64,000 bases of DNA from an uncultured Rhodospirillaceae bacterium (GCA_937887565.1 CALABS010000029.1:1-64000), one strand, 5' to 3'; shown: positions 26,995-35,962, counted from the first letter of the stretch. Numbers and translations are program-made. Notes: a model not told the origin generated them from the sequence alone.

Positions 26995-27583
26995 GATCGC
27001 CGCCGCCGCCGCCCTCGGCTATCTGCTGGGCTCGGTCCCGTTCGGGCTGGTGCTGTGCAGGCTGGCCGGGCTGGGGGACATCCGCGCCATCGGTTCGGGC
27101 AATATCGGCGCCACCAACGTCTTGCGCACCGGCCGCAAGGGGCTGGCCCTGGCGACGCTGCTGCTGGATGGCGGCAAGGGCGCCATCGCGGCCGTGGCGG
27201 CGTTGGCGGTCGCCGGCCACGATGCCGCCCTGGTCGCCGGCTTCGCCGCCGTGCTGGGGCACAATTTCCCGGTGTGGCTGGGCTTCAAGGGCGGCAAGGG
27301 GGTGGCCACCACCATCGGCACCCTGTTCGCGGTGGCCTGGCCGGTGGGCCTGGCCTGCGTCGGCACCTGGCTGGCGGTGGCGGCGGTGTTCCGCATCTCG
27401 TCGCTGTCGGCGCTGGTGGCCCTGGCGGCGGCGCCGGTCTGCGCCTGGGTCTTCGACCGCCCCGAGACGGCGGTCATGGCCGCCGGCCTGGCGGCGCTGG
27501 GGTTCATCCGCCACCGCGCCAACATCGCCCGCCTGCTCAAGGGCGAGGAGCCCCGCATCGGCGGCGGGAAAAAGGCCGCCTGA
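26987..27583 (+). CDS. plsY: Acyl-phosphate:glycerol-3-phosphate acyltransferase
   Basis: An inner-membrane enzyme that transfers an acyl group from acyl-phosphate to G3P, the first step of phospholipid synthesis. 198 residues with about five helices. The three PlsY motifs are present: IGSGNIGATNVLRTG (about 35-49), GHNFPVWLGFKGGKGVATT (about 88-106) and, near the end, GFIRHRANIARLLKGEE. The start is GTG, inside the pyrC end; pyrBC-plsY is a common alphaproteobacterial order. Confidence 0.95.
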   Translation: MVEIAAAAALGYLLGSVPFGLVLCRLAGLGDIRAIGSGNIGATNVLRTGRKGLALATLLLDGGKGAIAAVAALAVAGHDAALVAGFAAVLGHNFPVWLGFKGGKGVATTIGTLFAVAWPVGLACVGTWLAVAAVFRISSLSALVALAAAPVCAWVFDRPETAVMAAGLAALGFIRHRANIARLLKGEEPRIGGGKKAA

Positions 27584-27663
27584 GCCGCATATTGACACGC
27601 CACCCGGCCTTCCGCCGCTGCTAGCAAGGACTGGCGCACAGCCACGGCAGCGGAGGGACCCCC

Positions 27664-27939
27664 ATGATCAAGAGCTTCGCCCTTGGCCTCGCCCTGTTCG
27701 CGGTGCTGGCCGCCTCGAACCCGCGTGAGGACCACCACGTCCGCCGGCTGGTCGAGGTCGCCCGCCAGGACTGCGACGGCGGCGGCGACCTGGGCCGCCT
27801 GGCCTGCGGCGGCCTCGCCCGGCTGGCCGCCGCAGGCATGGACTACCAGGACCATGTCCTGTATTCCACCGCCCGCCTGGGCGCGACCGAGACCGTCGGC
27901 GTGCTGGGCCAGGTGCTGGTGGTCGCCGACGGGGGATAG
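27664..27939 (+). CDS. Small secreted protein of unknown function
   Basis: 91 residues beginning with a likely signal peptide (MIKSFALGLALFAVLAAS). The mature part has two cysteines (DCDGGG, LACGG) that could form a disulfide. The start is preceded by GGAGG nine bases upstream. No family is recognised. It stands alone between plsY and the HD-GYP gene. Confidence 0.6.
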   Translation: MIKSFALGLALFAVLAASNPREDHHVRRLVEVARQDCDGGGDLGRLACGGLARLAAAGMDYQDHVLYSTARLGATETVGVLGQVLVVADGG

Positions 27940-28003
27940 TTCGCCGGAAGGCCCCACGCCACGAGCCCGCAAATCCCCGATGCGCAAAGCTCATGACAAA
28001 GGA

Positions 28004-28033
28004 TTGACCATCGGGAGTAGACTTTTGTATTAA
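28004..28033 (+). promoter_or_regulatory. Sigma-70-type promoter of the HD-GYP gene
   Basis: TTGACC (28004-28009) and TATTAA (28028-28033) with an 18-bp spacer, 22 bp before the start codon, in an AT-rich stretch. Confidence 0.6.
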
Positions 28034-28055
28034 GGTCTTAACCGGAGCAACCGTC

Positions 28056-29087
28056 ATGAGGGATCCGTTGTCGGGACCGATCCGCCTGCTGATGGTCGAG
28101 GACAATCCGGGGGACGCCCGGCTGGTCCAGGTTCTGTTGGCCGAGGTGGGCGGGTTCACGGTCACGGTGGCGGGCTCGTTGCGCGAGGCCATCGCCGCGC
28201 TGGCGGGCTCCTCTGTCGACGCCATCCTCCTCGACCTGTCGCTGCCTGACTCCCAAGGCCTGTCGACCATCGATTCCATGCGTGCCGCGGCGCCCAATCT
28301 GCCGGTGGTGGTGTTCACCGGCCTCGACGACGAGGAGGTGGGCCGCCGCGCCGTGCAACACGGCTGCCAGGACTACCTGGTCAAGGGGCAGGGCGACGGC
28401 CATCTGATCCGCCGCACCGTCCTGCACTCCATCGAGCGCAAGGAGATCGATGAGGAGCGCCGCGTCGCCGCCGAGCAGATCAAGCGCGTCCTCGGCCAGA
28501 CCGTCAAGGCGGTGTCGCTGACGCTGGAGATGCGCGATCCCTACACCGCCGGCCACCAGCGCCGCGTCGCCAAGCTGGCCGAGGCGGTGGGCTTCCGCCT
28601 GGGGTTGTCGCCGGATCGGCTGGAGGGCCTGCGGACCGGGGCGCTGATCCACGACATCGGCAAGATCAACGTGCCGGCCGAGTTCCTGACCCGCCCCGGC
28701 AAGCTGTCCTCGGATGCACTGGCGGTGATCCGCACCCATCCGGTGATCGGCGAGGCCATCGTCCGCGACATCGAATTCCCGTGGCCGGTGGCCCAGATCG
28801 TCGCTCAGCACCACGAGCGCATGGACGGCAGCGGCTACCCGCTGGGCTTGCCCGGCGACCAGATCATCCTCGAGGCGCGCATCGTGGCGGTGGCGGACGT
28901 GGTCGAGGCCATGGCCTCGCACCGTCCCTACCGGCCGAGCCTGGGCATCGATGCCGCCGTGGCCGAGATCAAGGCGGGGGCCGGCAGCCGATACGATCCC
29001 AAGGTGGTCGAGGCCTGCATCGCCGAATTCGACGAGAACGGCGTCAGCGCGCTGGACACCGTCGACGAGCCGATGGCGGCGACCTGA
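28056..29087 (+). CDS. Response regulator with HD-GYP c-di-GMP phosphodiesterase domain
   Basis: 343 residues. The receiver domain (about 7-125) has VEDN, acceptor Asp in LLDLSLPDS (about residue 61) and Lys in LVKGQ. The HD-GYP domain (about 150-330) contains HDIGK near 207-211, HPVIGEAI, and HHERMDGSGYPLGL near 250-263, all residues expected for hydrolysis of c-di-GMP. Phosphorylation by an unlinked kinase would control turnover. The 3' end overlaps the convergent MFS gene by 44 bp. Confidence 0.93.
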   Translation: MRDPLSGPIRLLMVEDNPGDARLVQVLLAEVGGFTVTVAGSLREAIAALAGSSVDAILLDLSLPDSQGLSTIDSMRAAAPNLPVVVFTGLDDEEVGRRAVQHGCQDYLVKGQGDGHLIRRTVLHSIERKEIDEERRVAAEQIKRVLGQTVKAVSLTLEMRDPYTAGHQRRVAKLAEAVGFRLGLSPDRLEGLRTGALIHDIGKINVPAEFLTRPGKLSSDALAVIRTHPVIGEAIVRDIEFPWPVAQIVAQHHERMDGSGYPLGLPGDQIILEARIVAVADVVEAMASHRPYRPSLGIDAAVAEIKAGAGSRYDPKVVEACIAEFDENGVSALDTVDEPMAAT

Positions 29088-30213
29088 ACCGGCCCAGGAC
29101 CAGGAGCGGAATTCCCGCCGCCGTGGCGACGGCCGCGAACGCCAACGCCGACGCCCAGTCGCCGTCCCGCGCCAGCCAGCCGGCCGCCACCGGGCCGATG
29201 ATCTGCCCCACCCCGAAGGCCGCCGTCAGCAGGCCCATGGTGCGGGCGGGCCGGTCGGGGGTGATGGCCCGTCCCATGGCCAAGGCCATGCCGACGATGC
29301 CCAGGAAGGTGCCGCCGTAGAGCACCGCCCCCGCCAGCACCGCCGCCGGATGGCCCGACAGCGCCGGCAGCGCCACCCCAACCGTCTGGACCGCGTGGGC
29401 GGTCAGCAGGGCGGGCAGGAATCCCTTGTGGGCCGCCACCCATGACCACGCCGCCGCCGACGGCAGGGCGGCCAGGCCGACCAGGACCCAGGACAGGTCG
29501 GCCAGCGAGGCGAGGCCGGGCGTTGCCTTGATCAGCGCCACCAGGAAGGTGCCGGTGACGATGTAGCCCATGCCCTCGCAGAAATAGGCCGCCGCCAGCA
29601 GCGGCAGCGGAAAGGCCAGCGGCCGGACCGCCGTGGCGGCGGCGCCGGCGCGGGGATGGGCGTCGCGCAGCACCGGCCAGGATTTCCAGGCCATGGCGCC
29701 GGCCAGCAGGGTCGCCATCCACCAGCCGGCCGCGCCCCCCCATGAATTGGCGATCCAGGCGATGACCGTGCCCGACAGGGCGATCCCGACACCGACGCCG
29801 CCGAAATGCCATCCCGACAGGCGGGCATGGCCCAGCTCGGCAAGACGCGGCACCACCAAGGCCGAGGCAAGCACGAACACCCAGGCCGAGGCGATGCCTG
29901 CGACGAGCCGGATCAGGTTCCAGGCGACCTCGGACGAGGTCAGCGCCATGGCCGCCAGCGACGCCACCAGCCCCGCCAGCCCCGCCGCCAACAGGCGGTG
30001 CCGCTGGCCGTCGGAGCGCACCAGCCCGGCCCACAGGGCGCCGATCAGGTAGCCGAGATTGTTGGAAGCGGCCAGGATGCCGGCCCCGGCCGTGGTCAGG
30101 CCCCACTCCGCCTGCATCACCGGCAGGATGGGCGTGAACGCGAACCGGCCCAGCCCCAGCGCCACCGCGCAGGCCAACATGCCGCCGACAAGGACCCGCG
30201 TGGTCGTATTCAT
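29044..30213 (-). CDS. MFS transporter, YbfB/YjiJ family
   Basis: 389 residues with about twelve membrane helices and the opening typical of YbfB/YjiJ permeases (LGLGRFAFTPILPVMQAEWG near 19-38). The C-terminus is short and basic. The substrate is unknown. It is convergent with the HD-GYP gene. Confidence 0.88.
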   Translation of the reverse strand: MNTTTRVLVGGMLACAVALGLGRFAFTPILPVMQAEWGLTTAGAGILAASNNLGYLIGALWAGLVRSDGQRHRLLAAGLAGLVASLAAMALTSSEVAWNLIRLVAGIASAWVFVLASALVVPRLAELGHARLSGWHFGGVGVGIALSGTVIAWIANSWGGAAGWWMATLLAGAMAWKSWPVLRDAHPRAGAAATAVRPLAFPLPLLAAAYFCEGMGYIVTGTFLVALIKATPGLASLADLSWVLVGLAALPSAAAWSWVAAHKGFLPALLTAHAVQTVGVALPALSGHPAAVLAGAVLYGGTFLGIVGMALAMGRAITPDRPARTMGLLTAAFGVGQIIGPVAAGWLARDGDWASALAFAAVATAAGIPLLVLGRFRSPPSARRRCPAR

Positions 30214-30276
30214 GCGCGCAGAATGCGCGAATGCGGGTGGTCCGCCAAGCCGGGAAAAGGTTGGGGGCGGGGAGGT

Positions 30277-30924
30277 CTATTCGGCCGCCACGCTGCCGCC
30301 ACGGGCCGAATTGTATGCATAGGTCGGCCACGACGGTGCGTAATCGTCCGACTGGTTGCCCCACACCGCCCATCCCTGGCGGGGGCCTCGGGCAAAGAGT
30401 TCGAGAAAGGGGCCGGGGCTGCAGGCCTCGATCAGGGCGTACTGCTCATCCGGCTTGCGCGAGTGCTCGCGCTTGCGGCTTTCCAGATAATTGACCTGGG
30501 TCCGGCCGGGCTCCAACGTCCGCGCGTTCTTTCCGCGGACGCCGAAAAGGATCAACTCGGTGACGTTGCGGAAATAGAATCCGACTCCCCGCCCGTCCGA
30601 GCCGCCATCCTTGCGGATTTTCCGCCAGACGAGGTTCGACTTGTACTCGAACCCCCATGCCTTCATCACCTCCAGTCCCTCGGGCAACAATGCGTTGGGG
30701 ACCCAGAGATAGAGATGGGTGGTCGGCGCGGCCACGGCGGCGACCGGCAGGCCACATATCTGGTCGATGGTCATCGTGCCGTAGCGGGACAGGCGTTTAT
30801 GCTCCGGCGCCATTTTTCCCGTCCGGTTGGTGAAACGCCACGGCGGGTCGGCGAGAATGGTCCGAAAGCGGTTCTGTCCGGCATAACGCAGCAGATCCTC
30901 GGCTGCATCAGATGCGGTGCTCAT
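30277..30924 (-). CDS. MT-A70 family adenine-N6 DNA methyltransferase
   Basis: A 215-residue protein starting MSTASDAAEDLLRYAGQ (GAGGG upstream); longer starts at 30996 and 31071 are in frame. The catalytic DPPW is at residues 26-29 (ILADPPWRF), followed by YGTMTIDQI, LYLWVPNALLPEG, NLVWRKIRKDG and GVRGK, the usual MT-A70 order. Bacterial members methylate adenine in DNA. It is divergent from a BglII-fold restriction endonuclease gene 161 bp away, so it is probably the protective partner of that enzyme. Confidence 0.88.
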   Translation of the reverse strand: MSTASDAAEDLLRYAGQNRFRTILADPPWRFTNRTGKMAPEHKRLSRYGTMTIDQICGLPVAAVAAPTTHLYLWVPNALLPEGLEVMKAWGFEYKSNLVWRKIRKDGGSDGRGVGFYFRNVTELILFGVRGKNARTLEPGRTQVNYLESRKREHSRKPDEQYALIEACSPGPFLELFARGPRQGWAVWGNQSDDYAPSWPTYAYNSARGGSVAAE

Positions 30925-31085
30925 GTCCGGCGTGCCCTCGGCGCTGAAAAACCATGGATAACGTGTTCGGCTATTGTTCTTGACGGCATCATGCATTCGC
31001 CGCCCGTCCCCGTCAAGTGACCTGTGCCGGGTTGCAGGTCGAAGGCCGGTCTGGTCAAATGGCGGCGACAAAGGGAGACTTTTGA

Positions 31086-31685
31086 TTGTCGACGGCCCAT
31101 CTCATTCCGCCTTCGCTCGCGGAGTTGTACGAAATCCACGAGTGGCGCAACGCGACCGGCATCCTTCAGACCGCGTGTCCGGACCAGTGGGCGGACATTG
31201 TCGAGGTGTTGACCGGCTTTCGGCCGTTGATGAGCGAGTTCGCCGCTCCCGGCGGGCGCAAGACCGACATGGCCGGGCGCCTGGATTCGGCCTTCACGGC
31301 CAGGGGATGGCGCGAAAAGCAGTTCCATATTCGGGTGTCCGTCGACGGGCATCCCTACGACACCCCGACTCATCAGATCGACTGCGTCAGCGGCCAGGTG
31401 GCGCTGGAGGTCGAATGGAGCAACAAGGACCCGTTCTTCGACCGCGATCTCAGCAATTTCCGCATTCTATTCGATGCCCGGGCCATTGCCGTGGGGGTGA
31501 TCGTCACCCGAACCGACAGCCTCAAGGACCTTTACCAGCGGGTGGGCAAGGACTACACCGCGACCTCCACCTGGATGTCGAAGTTGAAGCCCCGCATCGA
31601 TGGCGGCGGGGCCGGGGGATGCCCGATCCTGGTTTTCGGCATCAAGCCGTCGGCCTTCGTGGACGACTTGTCGCCACCCGGATAG
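31086..31685 (+). CDS. BglII/BstYI-family type II restriction endonuclease
   Basis: 199 residues. The segment IDCVSGQVALEVEWSNKDP places Asp99, Glu108 and Glu110 as D-x8-E-x-E, matching the active-site spacing known for BglII (Asp84, Glu93, Gln95). FFDRDLSNFR follows, as in the family. The start is TTG with GGGAGA eight bases upstream; no ATG fits. A target related to RGATCY or AGATCT is a guess from the family. It is paired with the divergent MT-A70 methylase. Confidence 0.82.
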   Translation: MSTAHLIPPSLAELYEIHEWRNATGILQTACPDQWADIVEVLTGFRPLMSEFAAPGGRKTDMAGRLDSAFTARGWREKQFHIRVSVDGHPYDTPTHQIDCVSGQVALEVEWSNKDPFFDRDLSNFRILFDARAIAVGVIVTRTDSLKDLYQRVGKDYTATSTWMSKLKPRIDGGGAGGCPILVFGIKPSAFVDDLSPPG

Positions 31686-31716
31686 GCCACCCGCTCCCGC
31701 GAGGGAGCGGGTGGCC
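31685..31716. terminator. Bidirectional stem-loop between endonuclease and lysS
   Basis: GGCCACCCGCTCCC (31685-31698) pairs perfectly with GGGAGCGGGTGGCC (31703-31716) around a GCGA tetraloop (GNRA class). It lies between convergent genes and begins within the endonuclease stop codon. No strong T-tract follows. Confidence 0.8.
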
Positions 31717-31721
31717 GGTCC

Positions 31722-33311
31722 TTATTCCATCGCCTCGCCCTGGGCGGCCTTGTCGAGGAGGGCCACCGTCTCGGCGATGCCGTAGAGCTTGATGAAGCTG
31801 CCCAGGCGCGGGCCCTGGTCCTGGCCCAGCAGGACCTCGTAGCAGGCCTTGAACCACGCCTTCAGTTCGGGGAAAGCGTCGCGCTTGCCGATGTCGTAGA
31901 CCACCGCCTGGATGTCCTCGGCGCCGGCATCGGCGGGCAGGGCCCTGAGCTTGGCGGCCAGGTCGGCGAAGGCCTGGGCCTCGGCGGCGGTGGCGGGGCG
32001 GTACTTCTTGTTGGGCTTCACGAAGTCGCGGTAGTAGGCGATGGCGTAGCCCACCAGCCCGTCGAGGATCGGCGCGGTCTGGGGGGCGGCGCCCGGCGCG
32101 TAGCGCTTGATGAAGCCCCATAGCACCGCCTTGTCCTCGGAATGGCAGACGCTGGCCAGGTTCAGCAGGATGCTGAACGACAGATGCGCCTCCTCGGTGG
32201 GCGGGGTGCCGGCGTGGATGTGCCAGGCGGGGTTGTCCAGGCGCTTGGCCTGGTCGGCCTCGGTCTCGAACTTGCCGAGATAGGTCAGGTAGTCGTCCAC
32301 CGCGCGCGGGATGACGTCGAAATACAGCCGCTTGGCCGCCTTGGGCTTCTGGTACATGAACAGCGCCAGGCTCTCCTGGGGGGCGTATTTCAGCCAGTCC
32401 TCGACGGCCAGCCCGTTGCCCTTGGACTTGGATATCTTCTGGCCCTGGTCGTCCAGGAACAGTTCGTAGGTCAGGGTCATGGGCGCCCGCCCGCCGAGGA
32501 CGCGGGCGATCTTGGACGACAGCTCGACCGACGGGATCAGGTCCTTGCCGCTCATCTCGTAGTCGACGCCCAGCGCCACCCAGCGCATGCCCCAGTCGGC
32601 CTTCCATTGCAGCTTGCAGGCGCCGCCGGTGACCGGGGTCTCGATCAGCCTGCCGTCGTCGCGCTTGTAGACGATGGTGCCGGCGTCCAACTTGCGCTCG
32701 ACCACCGGGACCTGCAGCACCACCCCGGTCTCGGGGCAGACCGGCAGGAACGGCGAATAGGTCTGGCGGCGCTCCTCGCCCAGCGTCGGCAGCACCACGT
32801 TGATGACCGCGTCGTAGTGCTCCAGCACCTTGAGCAGCGCGGAATCGAAGCGGCCCGAGGTGTACCAGTCGGTGGCCGACTGGAACTCGTACTCGAAGCC
32901 GAAGGAATCGAGGAAGCCGCGCAGGCGGGCGTTGTTGTGGTGGCCGAAGCTCTCATGGGTCCCGAACGGGTCGGGGATGCGGGTCAGCGGCTTGCCCAGG
33001 TGCTTGGCGACCATCTCCTTGTTGGGGATGTTGTCGGGCACCTTGCGAAGGCCGTCCATGTCGTCGGAAAAGGCGAACAGGCGGCTGGGCAGGTCGGGAG
33101 CCAGCACCTTGAGCGCGTTCCTGACCATGGTGGTGCGCACCACCTCGCCGAAGGTGCCGATATGGGGCAGCCCCGAGGGCCCGTAGCCGGTCTCGAACAG
33201 CACGTATCCCTTGTCCGGTTTGGCGCCCTTCAGCCGCTCGTCCAGAAGGGCCTTGGCTTCCTGGAAGGGCCAGGCGGAGGAGGCGCGGGCGAGGTCGGAA
33301 AGGTCGGACAT
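31722..33311 (-). CDS. lysS: Lysyl-tRNA synthetase, class I
   Basis: 529 residues of the archaeal-type class I LysRS, also found in alphaproteobacteria. The HIGH motif is PHIGT at 49-53 and the KMSKS motif is KISKS at 292-296. The C-terminal helical anticodon domain is complete. It attaches lysine to tRNA(Lys). It is unrelated to class II LysRS of most bacteria. The gene ends 5 bp from the stem-loop separating it from the endonuclease. Confidence 0.96.
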   Translation of the reverse strand: MSDLSDLARASSAWPFQEAKALLDERLKGAKPDKGYVLFETGYGPSGLPHIGTFGEVVRTTMVRNALKVLAPDLPSRLFAFSDDMDGLRKVPDNIPNKEMVAKHLGKPLTRIPDPFGTHESFGHHNNARLRGFLDSFGFEYEFQSATDWYTSGRFDSALLKVLEHYDAVINVVLPTLGEERRQTYSPFLPVCPETGVVLQVPVVERKLDAGTIVYKRDDGRLIETPVTGGACKLQWKADWGMRWVALGVDYEMSGKDLIPSVELSSKIARVLGGRAPMTLTYELFLDDQGQKISKSKGNGLAVEDWLKYAPQESLALFMYQKPKAAKRLYFDVIPRAVDDYLTYLGKFETEADQAKRLDNPAWHIHAGTPPTEEAHLSFSILLNLASVCHSEDKAVLWGFIKRYAPGAAPQTAPILDGLVGYAIAYYRDFVKPNKKYRPATAAEAQAFADLAAKLRALPADAGAEDIQAVVYDIGKRDAFPELKAWFKACYEVLLGQDQGPRLGSFIKLYGIAETVALLDKAAQGEAME

Positions 33312-33690
33312 GGAACGTGCTCTTCGAACTGGAGGAAAGGCGGAAACCTATGCCGGTCGCCGGGCAAGGTCAATGGAACACCTCCGCCGGAGGGCGGGCG
33401 GCGGGAAGGGTCGAGGCGCCTGTCGAACGGCCGGCGCTTGACAGGGCAGTATGTTCATTTTATGTTCTAATTGTTGCGCGCCCGCGCGGCCCGTCTTGTC
33501 GCTGAGAACCGGGGGCGGAGAACGCGCGGCAGGATGTGTCCGACGGCCCGCCTCTGATGATCGCGGTGGCGGAGAACCGGGCGGGGCGGTCCATTAGTTA
33601 TTTGCACGGCAACCCGGCCTGCGCGCATGTGGCGCCAGGCCTGACCAGTGGGCGCGTCCTGTCGGCCGCGACCATGCATGAGAACAAATC
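33312..33690. other. 379-bp non-coding region upstream of lysS and the interrupted gene
   Basis: It holds the lysS upstream region and the SOS-type promoter at 33438-33467. A 47-codon frame (33557-33700) is present but has no ribosome site or recognisable features. Nothing else is supported. Confidence 0.5.
33438..33467 (+). promoter_or_regulatory. Promoter with overlapping LexA (SOS) box
   Basis: TTGACA (33438-33443) and TATGTT (33461-33466) are 17 bp apart. Overlapping the -10 is GTTC-ATTTTAT-GTTC (33453-33467), exactly the alphaproteobacterial LexA operator GTTC-N7-GTTC. LexA binding would occlude the -10. The downstream genes at 33691 and 34311 are the only candidates on this strand. Confidence 0.7.
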
Positions 33691-34314
33691 ATGTCCTTGA
33701 AGCTCAATCAGCCGATCGGCACCAACTGGAGAGCCGATCCCGACGACATCATGAACACCAAGCACTCACTCTCGAAACTCGGTTACTACAAGGTCCCCGC
33801 CGAACGTGGCATCGACGACTGAGCCGACGGCGCCATGTTCGACGGCATCCGCGATCTGCAAGCCGATTTCGGTCTGACGAAGGACGCATTCATGCGTCCT
33901 GGTGGACCGACGGAAGCCACGATCAACAAGCAGCTCCAACTTGCCGACACCCCCCAGGACGAAGGCTGGCAACACCATTCGGATATGGATGTTGGAGGCG
34001 ACGTCGAGTTAGACGTCAACGGACCGATCAGGGTGGACACCCACAATCCTTCGGTCGGCCTCAACGGCGCTCGCTATCACGTCGATTGGCATGCGCTTGA
34101 CGAGAAAGGGAACGTCATCCCAGAGTATCGGAACGCGGACAAGCAGCCCCAAGCCTATCCCGGCCACCTTGAGCCGTTCGGCAAAGATGAGAGCGTTTTT
34201 AAGCCGCCTTATGCCAACCCCAACGGTCACCGTGTCCGGGTCTGGTATCCGCCCGCGCCGGAATATTCCAACCACCCCGGTACCCCCTACCTGAAAATTT
34301 ACAGGAAGAAGTGA
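33691..34314 (+). pseudogene. Gene interrupted by an in-frame TGA; peptidoglycan-binding-like N-terminus
   Basis: One frame runs from ATG 33691 to 34314 (207 codons) except for TGA at 33820-33822 (codon 44), in the context IDD-stop-ADGAMFDGI. The N-terminal 80 residues (LSKLGYY; DGIRDLQADFGLTKDAFMRP; GGPTEATI) look like a peptidoglycan-binding-type helical repeat, where Trp is expected at the stop, so TGG to TGA is likely. The C-terminal part (HVDWHALDEKGNVIPEYRN) is unassigned. Translation could restart at ATG 33835 to give a 159-residue product. It is coupled by a 4-bp overlap to the next gene. Confidence 0.65.
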
Positions 34315-34838
34315 ACATAACCATCGGCCGTAAGATCACTCTCCTGGCTCTCGCTCTTGCGGCCGCCGCCATCGGGGCCGTGCCCGCCACCCGATACTGG
34401 AAGCGCGAGTATGGCCCCCTCGACGACTCGGCCGCCCTTGCCGCTTGGCATGCGTGGTCGGGACCGAAATACAGCCGGGCGGACTGCATGGTGCGGGTGA
34501 GGGTCGAGCGGCGGGACGGAGCGGACAAGGCGTGGGACGAGTTGTTCCCCACCTTCACGCGGTACGTCTACAACCACGAGCCCAAGGCCCTCTTCAAGAT
34601 GGGTTGGGACCGCCAGCACGACATGCTTCTGCAGTTTTTCGACGAATGCCCGCGCCGTCACGACATCGCGCGCGCCATGACCGCCTATTTCGAGCGCCGC
34701 CACGGTGACGCCATCCGCTTCACGGTCACCGAGGACAGCTTGGAGCCGGGGCCGGAGACCATGCAGGCGTGCGGGCAGCAATGGACCGACTGCGAGCGGC
34801 CCGGCGGATGGGCCGCGCAGCCGCGAGCGACACCGTGA
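34311..34838 (+). CDS. Membrane-anchored or secreted protein of unknown function
   Basis: 175 residues, start GTG overlapping the previous stop by 4 bp (GTGA). Residues 5-25 are a signal anchor (GRKITLLALALAAAAIGAV). Cysteines (near 59, 112, 153 and 160) could form disulfides. No family is recognised. It is probably cotranscribed with the interrupted gene. Confidence 0.6.
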   Translation: MNITIGRKITLLALALAAAAIGAVPATRYWKREYGPLDDSAALAAWHAWSGPKYSRADCMVRVRVERRDGADKAWDELFPTFTRYVYNHEPKALFKMGWDRQHDMLLQFFDECPRRHDIARAMTAYFERRHGDAIRFTVTEDSLEPGPETMQACGQQWTDCERPGGWAAQPRATP

Positions 34839-34877
34839 CGGGGCGCCGGCGACCCCGGCGCGCGTCGCTTGCCCGGG

Positions 34878-35951
34878 CTAATGCAGCTCGGCCCGGATCT
34901 TCTGGCGCAGCACGTCGAGGGGCACGTATTCGTCCTCGCGCTTGAGGTGCCAGAAGGTCCAGCCGTTGCAGGCCGGCGCGCCCTGGACCAGGGCGCCGAC
35001 CTTGTGGATGGAGCCCCGGTGCTCGGCCGAGATCAGGGTGCCGTCGGCACGGACCTTGGCGTTGTAGGCATAGCGCGGGCCGCCGAACAGCACCTCGCCG
35101 GGCTCCAAGAGGCCGCGCTCGACCACGGTGCCGAAGGGCACGCGCGGCTCCGAGCGCTTCGACGGCGAGGCCAGCAGCGACAGGTCGGTCACGGCGCGGA
35201 CGCGGGCGATGCGCTCGATGGCGGCCGTGATGTAGTCGGGGTCGCGCTCGATGCCGATGTAGCGGCGGTTCAGCTTCTTGGCCACGGCGCCGGTGGTGCC
35301 GGTGCCGAAGAACGGGTCCACCACCACGTCGCCCGGCTTGGTCGACGCCATCAGCACCCGGTACAGCAGCGCCTCGGGCTTCTGGGTCGGGTGGACCTTG
35401 GCGCCGCCCGACCTCAGCCGCTCGCCGCCGGTGCACAGCGGGATGGTCCAGTCGCTGCGCATCTGCAGGTCGTCGTTGAGCGCCTTCATGGCGTCATAGT
35501 TGAAGGTGTAGCGCGCCTCGGCCGACTTGGCGCACCAGATCAGCGTCTCGTGGGCGTTGGTGAAGCGGGTGCCGCGGAAGTTGGGCATCGGGTTGGTCTT
35601 GCGCCAGACGATGTCGTTGAGGATCCAGTAGTGCAGGTCCTGCAGCGCGGCGCCGACGCGGAAGATGTTGTGGTAGCTGCCGATCACCCACAGCGTGCCG
35701 TCGTCCTTGAGGATGCGGCGCGCCGCCTTCAGCCAGCGGCGGGTGAAGTCGTCGTAGTCGCCGAAGCTGGCGAAGCGGTCCCACTCGTCGTCGACGCCGT
35801 CCACCCTGCTGTTGTTGGGGCGCAGCAGCTCGCCCCCCAGCTGGAGGTTGTAGGGCGGGTCGGCGAAGACCAGGTCCACCGACTTGGCGGGGAGGGCCTC
35901 CATCCGGGCGATGCAGTCGCCCTGGAGTATGGTGTCGAGCGGCAGTGACAT
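34878..35951 (-). CDS. ccrM: Cell-cycle regulated adenine-N6 DNA methyltransferase (GANTC)
   Basis: 357 residues from ATG 35951 (a TTG at 35969 is also in frame). Beta-group order: catalytic DPPYNLQLGG near 31-40, then VHPTQKPEALLYRV and DPFFGTGTTGAVAKKL near 205-225. The C-terminal domain (RADGTLISAEHRGSIHKVGA) is that of CcrM/BabI enzymes recognising GANTC. CcrM methylates hemimethylated GANTC late in the alphaproteobacterial cell cycle and is usually essential. rnhB is close by, as in many relatives. Four GANTC sites crowd its upstream region. Confidence 0.96.
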   Translation of the reverse strand: MSLPLDTILQGDCIARMEALPAKSVDLVFADPPYNLQLGGELLRPNNSRVDGVDDEWDRFASFGDYDDFTRRWLKAARRILKDDGTLWVIGSYHNIFRVGAALQDLHYWILNDIVWRKTNPMPNFRGTRFTNAHETLIWCAKSAEARYTFNYDAMKALNDDLQMRSDWTIPLCTGGERLRSGGAKVHPTQKPEALLYRVLMASTKPGDVVVDPFFGTGTTGAVAKKLNRRYIGIERDPDYITAAIERIARVRAVTDLSLLASPSKRSEPRVPFGTVVERGLLEPGEVLFGGPRYAYNAKVRADGTLISAEHRGSIHKVGALVQGAPACNGWTFWHLKREDEYVPLDVLRQKIRAELH

Positions 35952-35962
35952 GGCGTCACTTT

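Noticed and set aside
33557..33700. 47-codon frame downstream of the LexA-box promoter
   Set aside because: No ribosome site, no recognisable features and composition like random sequence; it overlaps the start of the better-supported interrupted gene.
33820..33822. Selenocysteine at the in-frame TGA
   Set aside because: No SECIS-like hairpin follows the codon, the protein family is not a known selenoprotein and the context points to a Trp codon.
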